DNA of 64,000 nt, from positions 1 to 64,000 of the forward strand of contig NZ_BLYC01000012.1 in the NCBI RefSeq assembly GCF_019721995.1. The letters run 5' to 3'. Every line of letters starts with the position of its first letter. The first letter of the stretch is position 1. A program made the translations under genes and the position numbers. Shown one piece after another: positions 27,661-36,896 of this stretch. The DNA comes from Bathymodiolus japonicus methanotrophic gill symbiont. GTDB taxonomy: Bacteria; Pseudomonadota; Gammaproteobacteria; Methylococcales; Methylomonadaceae. The notes below the pieces were generated by a model. The model was given only the letters and a program-made list of their open reading frames with translations. It was not told the DNA's origin and ran no database searches.

Positions 27661-28573
27661 ATGACCAAACCATTTATCTTGCATATGTTCACTACTGCAA
27701 AAAACCTCAGTCCTTTTGATGTCAATATGACTGTTGATGCGGGCGGGCGGGCTGGCAGCGATACCTTATATAAATGTTGAGCCTGATGTAGTCTGTAGCC
27801 TGGTTCAGGATACAATTTTTTCGCGTAGTCCAAAAGGTTTAAAAAATACCGGAATTTTTATAGGCGGTCGCGACACACAGCAAGCAATGGATATGCTGGC
27901 AAGCGCACAAAAATCGATGTTTACTCCCTTTGAAGTCTCCGTATTTGCAGACCCTAGTGGTGCATTTACAAAGGCTGCAGCAATGGTTGCTGTTGTTGAA
28001 GATAAATTAAATACAGAATTTGATACCACTCTGGAAGATAAAACAATTTTAGCTTTAGGTGGCACAGGACCCGTTGGCCAAATCGTTTCAGTTCTGGCGG
28101 CTCAAGCGGGCGCGAATGTAACAATTATCGGGCGTCAATTAGACAAGGCTCAGCGTATTGCAGATATGTGTAACCAGAAATTTGGCGCAGGTAAAATTAG
28201 CATTGCGGCAGGTGTTGATACCAAGAAAGCAGAGTATATTAAAACTGCTGATGTCGTTTTTGCCACTGGCGCAGCAGGCATTGAATTATTAAGTGCTGAA
28301 CTAGTTACCTCTGCAACTCAATTAAAAGTAGCCGCAGATGTAAATGCAGTGCCACCCTCAGGTGTCGTTGGATTAGATGCTTTTGATAATGGTACAGCCA
28401 TTGTGGGGTCTAACAGCGGAGCTATAGGTGTTGGTGCATTAGCCATTGGCAATGTAAAATATCAGGTTCAAAGCATGCTTTTAAAGAAAATGACCGAAGT
28501 AGAAAAACCTATTTTCTTACATTTTGAACACGCTTTTGCAACGGCTCGCGAGTTTATCCAGGCAGCCAAATAA
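27661..28573 (+). pseudogene. mtdB: methylene-H4MPT dehydrogenase paralogue 1, frameshifted by a GGGC repeat
   Basis: ATG at 27661 opens FILHMFTTAKNLSPFDVNMT and then hits three tandem GGGC units near 27738-27750 that push the frame to a stop. With two units the frame reads VDAGGLAAIPYINVEPD and continues unbroken: FSRSPKGLKNTGIFIGGRD, ADPSGAFTKAAAMVAVVEDK, nucleotide-binding LALGGTGPVGQ, DVNAVPPSGVVGLDAF, VGALAIGNVKYQ. The family (MtdB) oxidises methylene-tetrahydromethanopterin with NAD(P) in C1 dissimilation. A switchable repeat or a simple mutation are both possible. Paralogue 2 follows 58 bases on. Confidence 0.85.
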
Positions 28574-28631
28574 TGCACTTAATTTTGTGCGACTCATTCG
28601 ATCAACTCGACTAACTACCTAAGGAAACCTC

Positions 28632-29534
28632 ATGGCTAAAAGAAGCATATTACACATGTTTGACCCGCTGCCTAATAACAGTCCTTTTGATGTCAATATG
28701 GCATTAGACTGCGATTTCGACATTTTAATGCCTTATGCCAATGTCAAACCGGAAAGCATGCATCGAATGACTCAGGATGTTATTTTCTCGCGTGGGCCTA
28801 AAGGTGTTAAGCAAACTGGTATTTTTATTGGTGGCCGGGATTTAGGTGTGGCAATAGATATGCTCAATAGTGCAAAAAAATCCATGGTTCCACCTTTTGA
28901 GGTTTCGGTTTTAGCTGATCCTAGTGGCGCATTTACCACTGCTGCCGCGCTGGTTGCCTGTGTGGAAAAAGAGCTCAATGCTAAATTTAATAAACAGCTA
29001 AAAGACTGTAAAGCTCTGGTTTTTGGTGGCACAGGCCCGGTCGGCATTGCAACCGGTGTTATTGCCTCCCTAGCTGGCGCAGAAACTATTCTGGTAGATC
29101 ATTTCTCCGAGGATGAGGCTCAAAGCCTGGCTGACGAGTATAACCGCCGTTTTGAATGTAATTTATCTGGCACTGTCGCGACCTTTGATGAAGATAAAAT
29201 AAAACTTATCGAAGATGTGGATTTGATTTTTTGTACAGCTAAAGCAGGTATTCAGATTTTAAGTACCGAAGTATTAGGCCACGCCAAACAACTTAAAGTA
29301 GTCGGTGATGTTAATGCCGTACCACCTGCGGGTATTGCCGGGGTACACGTCAATGATTTTGGTACGCCATTGGGAGGTACAAAAAATGCGGTTGCAGTCG
29401 GCCCCTTAGCGGTAGGTAATATTAAATACAAAGTGCAGCATGCCCTGCTTAGCGCTATGCTATCAGGTAATAAGCCAGTTTATTTAGACTTTATTGCAGC
29501 TTTTGAAAAAGCTAAGGAAATCTTAGAGTCATAG
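28632..29534 (+). CDS. mtdB: NAD(P)-dependent methylene-tetrahydromethanopterin dehydrogenase, paralogue 2
   Basis: A 300-residue intact enzyme: KRSILHMFDPLPNNSPFDVN at the start, IFSRGPKGVKQTGIFIGGRD, ADPSGAFTTAAALVACVEKE, Rossmann motif VFGGTGPVGIATGVIASLAG (about 137), DVNAVPPAGIAGV and VGPLAVGNIKYKVQ. These match MtdB of methylotrophs. It carries the H4MPT-linked oxidation of formaldehyde-derived C1 units towards formate. A ribosome site AAGGAAA lies just before ATG. It is probably co-transcribed with paralogue 1 and now carries the function alone. Confidence 0.93.
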   Translation: MAKRSILHMFDPLPNNSPFDVNMALDCDFDILMPYANVKPESMHRMTQDVIFSRGPKGVKQTGIFIGGRDLGVAIDMLNSAKKSMVPPFEVSVLADPSGAFTTAAALVACVEKELNAKFNKQLKDCKALVFGGTGPVGIATGVIASLAGAETILVDHFSEDEAQSLADEYNRRFECNLSGTVATFDEDKIKLIEDVDLIFCTAKAGIQILSTEVLGHAKQLKVVGDVNAVPPAGIAGVHVNDFGTPLGGTKNAVAVGPLAVGNIKYKVQHALLSAMLSGNKPVYLDFIAAFEKAKEILES

Positions 29535-29549
29535 CACTACTTGCTTTGC

Positions 29550-29625
29550 TGTAGAGCGGACTTCAGTCCGCTTTCTCCCAAAGCCCACCCTGCGGATATA
29601 ATCGCGGACTAAAGTCCGCCCTACA
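29550..29625. repeat. REP-like pair (BIME)
   Basis: Two head-to-head palindromes, GCGGACTTCAGTCCGC (29556-29571) and GCGGACTAAAGTCCGC (29604-29619), bounded by TGTAG and CTACA. It sits just downstream of mtdB. A related pair is at 51396-51465. Confidence 0.8.
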
Positions 29626-29678
29626 GGCCTCAACAGAGTTAATTCTGCAGGCATTTATTACACGGACTCTGCGTTTCT

Positions 29679-30478
29679 TTATCCATCCCCCAAAATATCT
29701 AATACAGCTCCTAATATCTCTCGCGGGACTGTTGCAATCGGGGCAAAAACATAGCGGTTTGCTTTAGCTTCAATAGAATCCAGAGGTGCCTGCTCTACTG
29801 TGGGATTAGCCAGATGGCCAGTCACTTTAATAGGAACATCGCTATCAAATGAAACAGGCAAAATAGCATTGCTAAGAATATTCTTTTTTTGCAAATGATA
29901 GATAGAATTAATCGTTTCATTCGCTAAATTAATCTGTTCTTTTCCCCGAATTAACAGCTTAGGCCCGTCTATAAAAAAAACGTTGGAGTTGATAATGCCC
30001 TGCTTAATCTTATATTGTGCCAGGCCGCATGAGATCTGTATTTCATCAGCAGAAATACCCTGACTGAAAAACCAGCCCACTGGATTGAGAAAGACTATCT
30101 CCATTTCACTTCTGCTTATCGTTTCATTTTCTAGTGCAAAACTGACTTCTCCATTTATGTTTGCAGCAATTTCATGTATTCTCCCACCTTTCCCTGTTAA
30201 TTTACTAACAAGGCTAAATTTACCTTTCCGGGTCTGTACAGATTTTTTCTGGCCGAAAAAATCTGTACCCTTAAATTGTGGCGTTTATTTTTCCCGTCAT
30301 TTCTGGCTTACCATTAATATATGACAAAAATAAATCACTGCTCATCCTTGCCCGACCAATCGTACTATTACCTTTATAGTTCGCTTTAGCTTTGCTCTCT
30401 AATATTAGTTGTACGAAACTGCCTTCGGCAATTTCATGAGCATCTGTAATCAAGGACAGAGTACCTTTAACCTATCTT
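29679..30478 (-). pseudogene. AsmA-family protein, C-terminal remnant
   Basis: Minus-strand coding in several frames: TDAHEIAEGSFVQLILESK and SSDLFLSYINGKPEMTGKI, then after a break SLVSKLTGKGGRIHEIAANI, EVSFALENETISRSEMEIVF, then the open C-terminus ISCGLAQYKIKQGIINSNVF, GHLANPTVE and PREILGAVLDILGD. Low-complexity beta-rich repeats with a conserved C-terminal 'inner core' fit AsmA-type envelope lipid-transport proteins. The N-terminal membrane anchor is missing and at least one frameshift is present near 30270. Confidence 0.62.
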
Positions 30479-30524
30479 CGTGACATATACAGTCAATTTC
30501 CCATTATTTCAATGAGTCAAATTT

Positions 30525-30700
30525 TCAATCGGCCCCAGTTGGCACTACAGGTTTCATATCAACGATCGTTTTAACTTTTCCAATCGGGTCGGGGTTAATA
30601 TTCAACGCAGTGTATATTTGTTTTTGTCTGGTTTCTGCTTTGCTTGTGGTTCGCAGGTGAATGATTGTATCGTTATCCGTGGGTAAAGTAATGGTCATGC
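30525..30700 (-). pseudogene. transposase C-terminal remnant (IS1634-like)
   Basis: The frame reads TLPTDNDTIIHLRTTSKAET, then QIYTALNINPDPIGKVKTIV before a stop. 'QKQIYTALNINP' and 'KTIV' near the C-terminus recall IS1634-type transposases such as ISc at 39.5-41.2 kb, which lacks its own C-terminus. Element C begins directly upstream. Assignment is tentative. Confidence 0.4.
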
Positions 30701-30995
30701 TCGGGGAGTCGCTATTTTTGCGAAAGCTTGTTTTGGGCATCCCAGCCCAAGCAAGCAGCAAAAACTTAACGCGACCACTTATGCCTCCGGCGGCCCCGAT
30801 TCGTCCTCGTCACCTCGTCCCGACCCAACAAGGGGTCGGAACATAGGCTCCAAATGACTTGACGCCGTGTCGGATGGCCTTTTATTTTGTCTCCACCTTC
30901 GCTAACGCTCAGACTCCGACAAAACAACGGCCCTACGGCTATCGCGGACTAAAAATCTTCACTTCGCTAAAGCTCCGTTTCCAGGATTTTCAGCG
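30701..30995 (+). repeat. structured element, family C
   Basis: A 295-bp copy, TCGGGGAGTCGC to TTTTCAGCG. It joins a transposase remnant to an ISa fragment. Confidence 0.95.
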
Positions 30996-31957
30996 TTAGC
31001 ATTGAAATCATGTAATTAGCATGTCGTTTCTGCCGATCCCACCAGACAAAGTCGGTGACGGCTTTATCGTAGACATAGAGATGTTTCTGAGAGCTGTTAT
31101 TTCCCTTGTTTTGCTTTTCAATATGATCTCGTAACACAGGTATTTCTTGATGCCTCTGAGTTCCGTTTGTCACTAGACAAAGAAATCTGAGCAACCCACT
31201 TCTGAGATTCAACGCGTAAATCCCCCCGGCCGCATAAACTTTCCCCTTGCTGTTTTTTTCAGTATGGCAGGTATGATCAATAAAATGTCCATCCGCTGCT
31301 TCTATGGTGTATTCGTCAAGTTCCGGGAATGCTTTAATATAATCAATGCCTTGCGATAGCAGTGTTTCAGAGTGAAGATGATAGCTCTGCTGTTCAAATG
31401 CCTCAAGCATACTTGTTCGTCTATGCGACTTCAGTGATTTAAAATACGTTGAGTGGGGAAGCAGCTGGCCATAAATCTGTTCATTGGTTTGGAGGAAATG
31501 CAGGCGCGCCATGCTACCTCACGAAATTCCGGGACTCCTGTCGCCATAATTCGTTCACCTACGCAGCGGATGGGAGATGCCCTGAACGCCCTGCGTCCGC
31601 AACGACTACGCACAAAAGCCGCTTCGTCATTACTACCTCACTGGCTGGACGGCTATTCGGAATGCAATTCTTGCTCCTCTCGCGTGCTGCTAGCACACGT
31701 CGAATCAGCGAATTGCCCTGTCGCCTATCAGGGACTAAAAATCACCACTTCGCTAAGCTACGTTTCCATGATTTTCAGCGGCGGCCACTATCGACTACAC
31801 TGATACAGCGTAATAACCCAAGGCGAATAAAGTCGATATCCTTCAACTCTGGGCATGAACGAGCCCACAAAGGATGACGCTCTGCTAACAGGGCACGTTC
31901 CATACTTTCATTGCAGTGTTGGTGAATATGTTCAGAGAGTGGTAGGTCTTTAAGCAT
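30996..31957 (-). pseudogene. ISa transposase N-terminal half, interrupted by element A
   Basis: MLKDLPLSEHIHQHC to RCISVVDSGR, then element A, then HFLQTNEQIYGQLLPHSTYF to NYMISML before the element C junction. Includes the first catalytic Asp (ADGHFIDH) and the second (YVYDKAVTDF), but no Y-R-E-K region. Non-functional. Confidence 0.9.
31501..31780 (+). repeat. structured element, family A
   Basis: A 280-bp copy, antisense to the ISa transposase. The empty site in other copies is GGAGGAAATG|GCGACCAC; flanks are preserved with no duplication. Confidence 0.95.
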
Positions 31958-32133
31958 GGGTGATATCCGTTTATGAGGTGATTAAAACGGAAATTTTTAG
32001 AAAATTTCTTCGGCAATTGCAAGCTTTATTTGAAATTATTTGTTGTTTTTTTACGGTGCCTACAGAGTGTCTATTTGCTGTTATAAGTGATTAAAATCAA
32101 AAAGATGGAAATTTCGAGTGGTGCTACATTCAG

Positions 32134-32311
32134 GGTAACTACTCAGCGTAATTTAAACTCATAACAGATTGATTTAAAATAATAATTAATGTATCTCTCT
32201 GGATTTTAGTCCAATTTTCACCCCTTTTTAAAGGTGAAAATGACTAAAGTCAGGTTAAATTAAAATATATCCATTTGATTTTAAAGTTAAAAAACACGCT
32301 GAGTATTTACC
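32134..32311. repeat. MITE F
   Basis: About 178 bp with 16-base inverted ends GGTAACTACTCAGCGT / GGTAAATACTCAGCGT, inserted in the ISa leader and flanked by ATTCAG on both sides. An internal palindrome lies near 32218-32238. No gene. Confidence 0.8.
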
Positions 32312-32372
32312 ATTCAGGTAGGTTATAGGCTGCTTTGTTTAGGTACTTCTTCTTTCAATGGGAACACTGATG

Positions 32373-32501
32373 ATGTTTATAGCAAACCCCTACTTAATTC
32401 CCCTTAGGCAATAGCATTTGAAACGAATGAAAAGACTGTTTTTTTCATATAGTTGTAGCATAGTTTCAATTTTACCATAAATAATTATTGGGAAACTTCA
32501 G
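32373..32501 (-). repeat. repeat D, 129-bp part
   Basis: ATGTTTATAGC to GGGAAACTTCAG, i.e. the long part of D, abutting the ISa end at the ATAAACAT site. Confidence 0.85.
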
Positions 32502-32512
32502 TTATGCAACAG

Positions 32513-32584
32513 CGGAGTCCTTATATTCAGCACGCGAAAGCTAGAACGTTTTATTTTTTATTGCGGCCTATATACTTATTCCAG
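32513..32584 (+). repeat. 72-bp direct duplication, left copy
   Basis: Identical to 34119-34190; together they flank ISa copy 4. It contains the last codons of the membrane protein gene at 34157-34672. Confidence 0.95.
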
Positions 32585-34118
32585 CATCAGTGTTCCCATT
32601 GAAAGAAGAAGTACCTAAACAAAGCAGCCTATAACCTACCTGAAGGTAGCACCACTCGAATATTTCCATCTTTTTGATTTTAATCACTTATAACAGCAAA
32701 TAGACACTCTGTAGGCACCGTAAAAAAACAACAAATAATTTCAAATAAAGCTTGCAATTGCCGAAAAAATTTTTCTAAAAATTTCCGTTTTAATCACCTC
32801 ATAAACGGATATCACCCATGCTTAAAGACCTACCACTCTCTGAACATATTCACCAACACTGCAATGAAAGTATGGAACGTTCCCTGTTAGCAGAGCGTCA
32901 TCCTTTGTGGGCTCGTTCATGCCCAGAGTTGAAGGATATCGACTTTATTCGCCTTGGGTTATTACGCTGTATCAGTGTAGTCGATAGTGGTCGCCATTTC
33001 CTCCAAACCAATGAACAGATTTATGGCCAGCTGCTTCCCCACTCAACGTATTTTAAATCACTGAAGTCGCATAGACGAACAAGTATGCTTGAGGCATTTG
33101 AACAGCAGAGCTATCATCTTCACGCTGAAACACTGCTGTCGCAAGGCATTGATTATCTTAAAGCATTCCCGGAACTTGACGAATACACCATAGAAGCAGC
33201 GGATGGACATTTTATTGATCATGCCTGCCATACTGAAAAAAACAGCAAGGGGAAAGTTTATGCGGCTGGGGGGATTTACGCGTTGAATCTCAGAAGTGGG
33301 TTGCTCAGATTTCTTTGTCTGGTGACAAACGGAACTCAGAGGCATCAAGAAATACCTGTGTTACGAGATCATATTGAAAAGCAAAACAAGGGAAATAACA
33401 GCTCTCAGAAACATCTCTATGTCTACGATAAAGCCGTCACCGACTTTGTCTGGTGGGATCGGCAGAAACGACATGCTAATTACATGATTTCAATGCTAAA
33501 AGAAAATTCAATTGCGACTCTGGTTGAGTCTATCCCTTTTGACTCCCGCCATGAGATCAATACAGGGGTTGAAGCATACAGTGTGTACGAAAACAAGGGC
33601 ATCAAATTTAACGTGGTGGATTACCGTGATCCAGAAACCGGAAAACTTCACCGGTTTGTGACAACCTTGCCAATGACTATTAACCCTGGAACCATTGCCA
33701 TGCTGTATTTCAAGCGATGGACGATTGAAAAGACATTCAATAACACTAAAAGTAATTTCAAGGAAACTAAAGCTTGGTCTTCCAATACCCGCTCACTTGA
33801 AAATCAAATGCGCCTGACTGCAATGAGCTATAATTTAATGCGCGTGTTTGAAGAGAGTTCAAAAACACAACAGCCAGAATTGATTCATCCATCGGATAAA
33901 AAATATAGCGAGGCTCTGGAGATAAGGCAGCAACAGGCTCAAAAACGAGATCGTTTTGTGAATCCATTATTTTTCCAGGCAAGAATATCTCGTATCAGCT
34001 CGTATACCATTCGGGCAGTTCAAAACGCAATAATAACAGGAATGTCTTTACAGTGCTTTATGAGCTCTCTTGTGGCGAGGTTAGTCTCACGGCATCAATT
34101 GATAGGGGAACACTGATG
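32585..34118 (+). mobile_element. ISa copy 4, intact
   Basis: A 1534-bp IS4-family element with inverted ends CATCAGTGTTCCC. It encodes an uninterrupted transposase and is flanked by a 72-bp direct duplication in place of the 8 bp seen at other copies. Confidence 0.95.
32818..34116 (+). CDS. ISa transposase, IS4 family, intact
   Basis: A 432-residue DDE transposase. First Asp in EAADGHFIDH (about residue 130), second in YVYDKAVTDFVWW (about 205), and the IS4 signature Y-(2)-R-(3)-E-(6)-K in YFKRWTIEKTFNNTK (about 300). The stop codon TGA overlaps the terminal inverted repeat (CACTGATG). Protein identical to the copy at 44259-45557, which points to recent movement. Leader of about 230 bp before ATG. 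The likely active source of ISa copies here. Confidence 0.95.
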   Translation: MLKDLPLSEHIHQHCNESMERSLLAERHPLWARSCPELKDIDFIRLGLLRCISVVDSGRHFLQTNEQIYGQLLPHSTYFKSLKSHRRTSMLEAFEQQSYHLHAETLLSQGIDYLKAFPELDEYTIEAADGHFIDHACHTEKNSKGKVYAAGGIYALNLRSGLLRFLCLVTNGTQRHQEIPVLRDHIEKQNKGNNSSQKHLYVYDKAVTDFVWWDRQKRHANYMISMLKENSIATLVESIPFDSRHEINTGVEAYSVYENKGIKFNVVDYRDPETGKLHRFVTTLPMTINPGTIAMLYFKRWTIEKTFNNTKSNFKETKAWSSNTRSLENQMRLTAMSYNLMRVFEESSKTQQPELIHPSDKKYSEALEIRQQQAQKRDRFVNPLFFQARISRISSYTIRAVQNAIITGMSLQCFMSSLVARLVSRHQLIGEH

Positions 34119-34190
34119 CGGAGTCCTTATATTCAGCACGCGAAAGCTAGAACGTTTTATTTTTTATTGCGGCCTATATACTTATTCCAG
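34119..34190 (+). repeat. 72-bp direct duplication, right copy
   Basis: See left copy at 32513-32584. This copy is continuous with the membrane protein gene and therefore the ancestral one. Confidence 0.95.
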
Positions 34191-34672
34191 AGAAAAGATA
34201 AACCAATAAAAACCAAAGCGATAATGGCGATGATCCAGATATACTCATCTAAATAAGTAATAATCACTGTAGAAATGGCCAATAGAACGCCAAGCATGTA
34301 GAAGTGCCAGCCGACATGAATGCCGTCTAAAAAGGTTGATAATGACAGAATCAACATAATGATAAGTGACACTGTTTCATTCTGGATCTGACCTGAATGC
34401 AAAAAAGCATACACCACCATTACAGCAATCAGCGTGCTACCCCAGTGAATTAATTGCGCAGTTACCAACCGTGCTTTTGCCTTTTTATCATCTGCTTTAT
34501 GCCATCCGGTCACAATCGCTCCTATTGCAAAAACCAGAGTCATGAATAACCAGTATATATGTGCATCAGCTGGGGAAAAATTGGTGATTGCCATGCCTAA
34601 AAGGGCAAGCAAAACTAGGCTTATATAAATCACCTTGTCTATTGTTGACATTTTACTGGCTAAAATACTCAT
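34157..34672 (-). CDS. hypothetical multi-pass inner-membrane protein
   Basis: 171 residues with about five hydrophobic helices (VIYISLVLLALLGMAI, IYWLFMTLVFAIGAIV, GSTLIAVMVVYAFL, IIMLILSLSTFLDGI, IWIIAIIALVFIGLSFLW) and a basic C-terminus NKYIGRNKK. No family recognised. It follows pqiC by 45 bases on the same strand and may belong to that operon. A copy of its last 10 codons is left beyond ISa copy 4 by the 72-bp duplication. Confidence 0.7.
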   Translation of the reverse strand: MSILASKMSTIDKVIYISLVLLALLGMAITNFSPADAHIYWLFMTLVFAIGAIVTGWHKADDKKAKARLVTAQLIHWGSTLIAVMVVYAFLHSGQIQNETVSLIIMLILSLSTFLDGIHVGWHFYMLGVLLAISTVIITYLDEYIWIIAIIALVFIGLSFLWNKYIGRNKK

Positions 34673-34716
34673 CTTGTCTCCTTAATATTTATAGTAAAGC
34701 CACGCCCTACACTGTC

Positions 34717-35325
34717 TTATTTAATCAGCTGCTTTCTAATCTCTGCAGTAATTTCCTGACTCAACTTTTCCAATAAGCTGCTTTGCGCAGCAACATAAGC
34801 CTGATAGTCTGTGCCATCAGTATTTTCCTGTAGCACTGATTTTTTGCTAACGACGGTTTTATCTTTACTTTTAGCCGCAACCGTCCAGTCAGCATTTAAG
34901 GTGACAACACCTCCCAATGGACCATCAAATTCCCGGATATTAACCAGCACCTGAAAATCAATCGGTAACAAGGCTATTTCCTGACTTAAAATAACCTGAT
35001 CCGTAGGAAGTAATGTGGAAATGTTTTCACCAATCACACTTGTAATATTACTCTGCAAGTCACCACTCCAGCGGTTAAATTCATCCGCAACCAACATATT
35101 TGGCCCAGTGCGCGTAACAATCTGTGATTGATTCAAGGTATCCGCAATCGAGACAGGACCAACCTTGACAACAACACTGTGACCTTCCATAGTCACTGCT
35201 GGTATCGAATTATGACTATCCGTTGCATCCAGAATATACAGCTTGGCAATAGGAGAGCTTCCGCAGCCTGCGAAAAACAAAGTTAATGAAATAAGCGCTA
35301 CAGATAAATTAGTATTGTTATGCAT
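34717..35325 (-). CDS. pqiC: PqiC/YmbA-type outer-membrane lipoprotein
   Basis: 202 residues with a signal and lipobox LFFAGC (Cys near 21). The body reads AKLYILDA, VVKVGPVSIADTLNQSQIVT, NMLVADEFNRWSGDLQSNIT and SKKSVLQENTDGTDYQAYVA, the ABC-transport auxiliary (DUF330/PqiC) pattern. It is thought to dock the PqiB needle at the outer membrane for lipid traffic. Two bases downstream of pqiB. Confidence 0.9.
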   Translation of the reverse strand: MHNNTNLSVALISLTLFFAGCGSSPIAKLYILDATDSHNSIPAVTMEGHSVVVKVGPVSIADTLNQSQIVTRTGPNMLVADEFNRWSGDLQSNITSVIGENISTLLPTDQVILSQEIALLPIDFQVLVNIREFDGPLGGVVTLNADWTVAAKSKDKTVVSKKSVLQENTDGTDYQAYVAAQSSLLEKLSQEITAEIRKQLIK

Positions 35326-35327
35326 CT

Positions 35328-36896
35328 TTAGTCTCCTTTTTTTCCTTGTATTAATGATTCCGGATGTCTTTCCAGATAATCAGTCAGGGTTCTAATCGAG
35401 CGAGCCGCTTTAGTAAATTCGCGTAATGCGATTTGCAAATCCTGTTGCAGTGGTGAATCATTTTTCAAGGTATCCTGAATAGTGACCAGGGTACTTTCAG
35501 CGCGCTTCAAAGTGCCAGATAATTCAGGCTCCAGATTATGATTCAGCTTATAGCTCAACTCTTTAACCTGGGTCATCATAGCATCCACTTTTTCCAAAAT
35601 GCTACTTAAATGAAGTTTAAGCTCCGCCATGGTTCCTGGTTCTGTAGGAAATTCGGGGGGTTCTAAACTCCAGTCTATTGTTGCTGGTTTAGCATCAGGA
35701 AATAAATCCATAGAAACATACAACTGCCCCGTCAATAGACTTCCCGTTTGCAATTGCGCCCTTAGACCCTGCTTGACAAAATACTCAGTACGGCCTTTAT
35801 GCGTTTCAAAAATCTGCTGTGAATCTTTTGTGTTTCCTTTCATTGCAAGCCTACCATAATCAATCATTATGGTTACCGGAACAGTAATTTCATTCAGCTC
35901 AACATCATACGAGAGTGCAATCTCAGTCACCTCACCAACTTGCAGGCCTCTGAAATCAACGGGCGCACCTACTGATAGACCTCGTACAGACTCAGAAAAA
36001 TTAAGTATATAATGAAATCCAAGTGTGTAATATTTTTTTAACGCATCTGCATGACTTGCATGCAATATAAACTTGCTGTTACTTTTTGATTGCGTAATAT
36101 CGCTACTCAAGTCGCTTGTTTCAAATGCTATTCCACCAATGAGTAACGAGACTAGAGATTCAGTATCTACATCAAGACCATCAGAAGTTAATGAAAAATC
36201 AACACCACTGGCATTCCAGAATTTAGTCGTGTGATTTACCCATTGATCAAAGGGTGCCTTGATAAAAATTTTGACCGTAACTGACTCACCATCATCATTA
36301 AGTTTGACATCTTCGACACTACCGACACTAAATTTTCGATAAAAAATAGGCACATCTCTTTCAATAGAACCCAGATCTTTGGTATGCAATACAAAATGTT
36401 TGCCGGGGATTTTCCCCGTAATCACGGGTGGAATTTCCAGGCCTTTAAATTTTCTTGTTTGCTTGCCATCTGCACTTAAGTCTATACCGACATAAGCACC
36501 GGACAGAAGAGTATCCAGACCTGATACACCGCTAGCATTAATACGCGCTCGAACAACCCAGAATCGTGTTTTATCGGTAAGAAAGGATTTGACATCATTA
36601 ACCATTTCGGCTTTGACAATCACATCGTCTGTCTTATGATTGATATGAATGCTCTGTACTACACCGATCTCGACATTCTTATATTTTATTTTAGTTTTTC
36701 CAGCCTGCAAGCCATCCGCTGTCTTGAAAGTAATGCTAATCTTTGGCCCCATTTCAGACCAGGCTTTGAAGCCTATCCAGGCACCAATTAAAATAGCCAC
36801 CACAGGTACTATCCAGACGATAGAGATTTTTGACCGTGCCTGAATATTGCTCTCAGGCAAGTGATTCATCATTTCACCCTGACTCGGCTCACTCAT
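35328..36896 (-). CDS. pqiB: PqiB, MCE-domain lipid transport protein
   Basis: 522 residues: one N-terminal membrane helix (IVWIVPVVAILIGAWIGFKAW), then three MCE/MlaD domains beginning ISITFKTADGLQAGKTKIKY, GKHFVLHTKDLGSIERDVPI and SVRGLSVGAPVDFRGLQVGE, and a C-terminal coiled-coil. It forms a periplasm-spanning tube for lipids. It overlaps pqiA by 8 bases, so expression is coupled. Confidence 0.94.
   Translation of the reverse strand: MSEPSQGEMMNHLPESNIQARSKISIVWIVPVVAILIGAWIGFKAWSEMGPKISITFKTADGLQAGKTKIKYKNVEIGVVQSIHINHKTDDVIVKAEMVNDVKSFLTDKTRFWVVRARINASGVSGLDTLLSGAYVGIDLSADGKQTRKFKGLEIPPVITGKIPGKHFVLHTKDLGSIERDVPIFYRKFSVGSVEDVKLNDDGESVTVKIFIKAPFDQWVNHTTKFWNASGVDFSLTSDGLDVDTESLVSLLIGGIAFETSDLSSDITQSKSNSKFILHASHADALKKYYTLGFHYILNFSESVRGLSVGAPVDFRGLQVGEVTEIALSYDVELNEITVPVTIMIDYGRLAMKGNTKDSQQIFETHKGRTEYFVKQGLRAQLQTGSLLTGQLYVSMDLFPDAKPATIDWSLEPPEFPTEPGTMAELKLHLSSILEKVDAMMTQVKELSYKLNHNLEPELSGTLKRAESTLVTIQDTLKNDSPLQQDLQIALREFTKAARSIRTLTDYLERHPESLIQGKKGD

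Larger units (their letters stand above)
30996..32372 (-). mobile_element. ISa copy 3, truncated, carrying A and MITE F
   Basis: The N-terminal half of the ISa transposase gene (start 31957) and the full left end are present on the minus strand. The C-terminal half is cut off by element C at 30995. Element A (31501-31780) splits the coding part; MITE F (32134-32311) lies in the leader. Confidence 0.88.

Noticed and set aside
31501-31803. Open frames of 60-150 codons across family A and C copies (e.g. starting MGDALNALRPQRLRTKAA)
   Set aside because: They recur only because the repeats recur, run into flanks at random points, and stem-preserving changes dominate over codon-preserving ones. 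Treated as chance frames.
34157-34672. Naming the five-helix membrane protein as a known pqi subunit
   Set aside because: Position next to pqiC is suggestive, but no recognised family motif supports a name.
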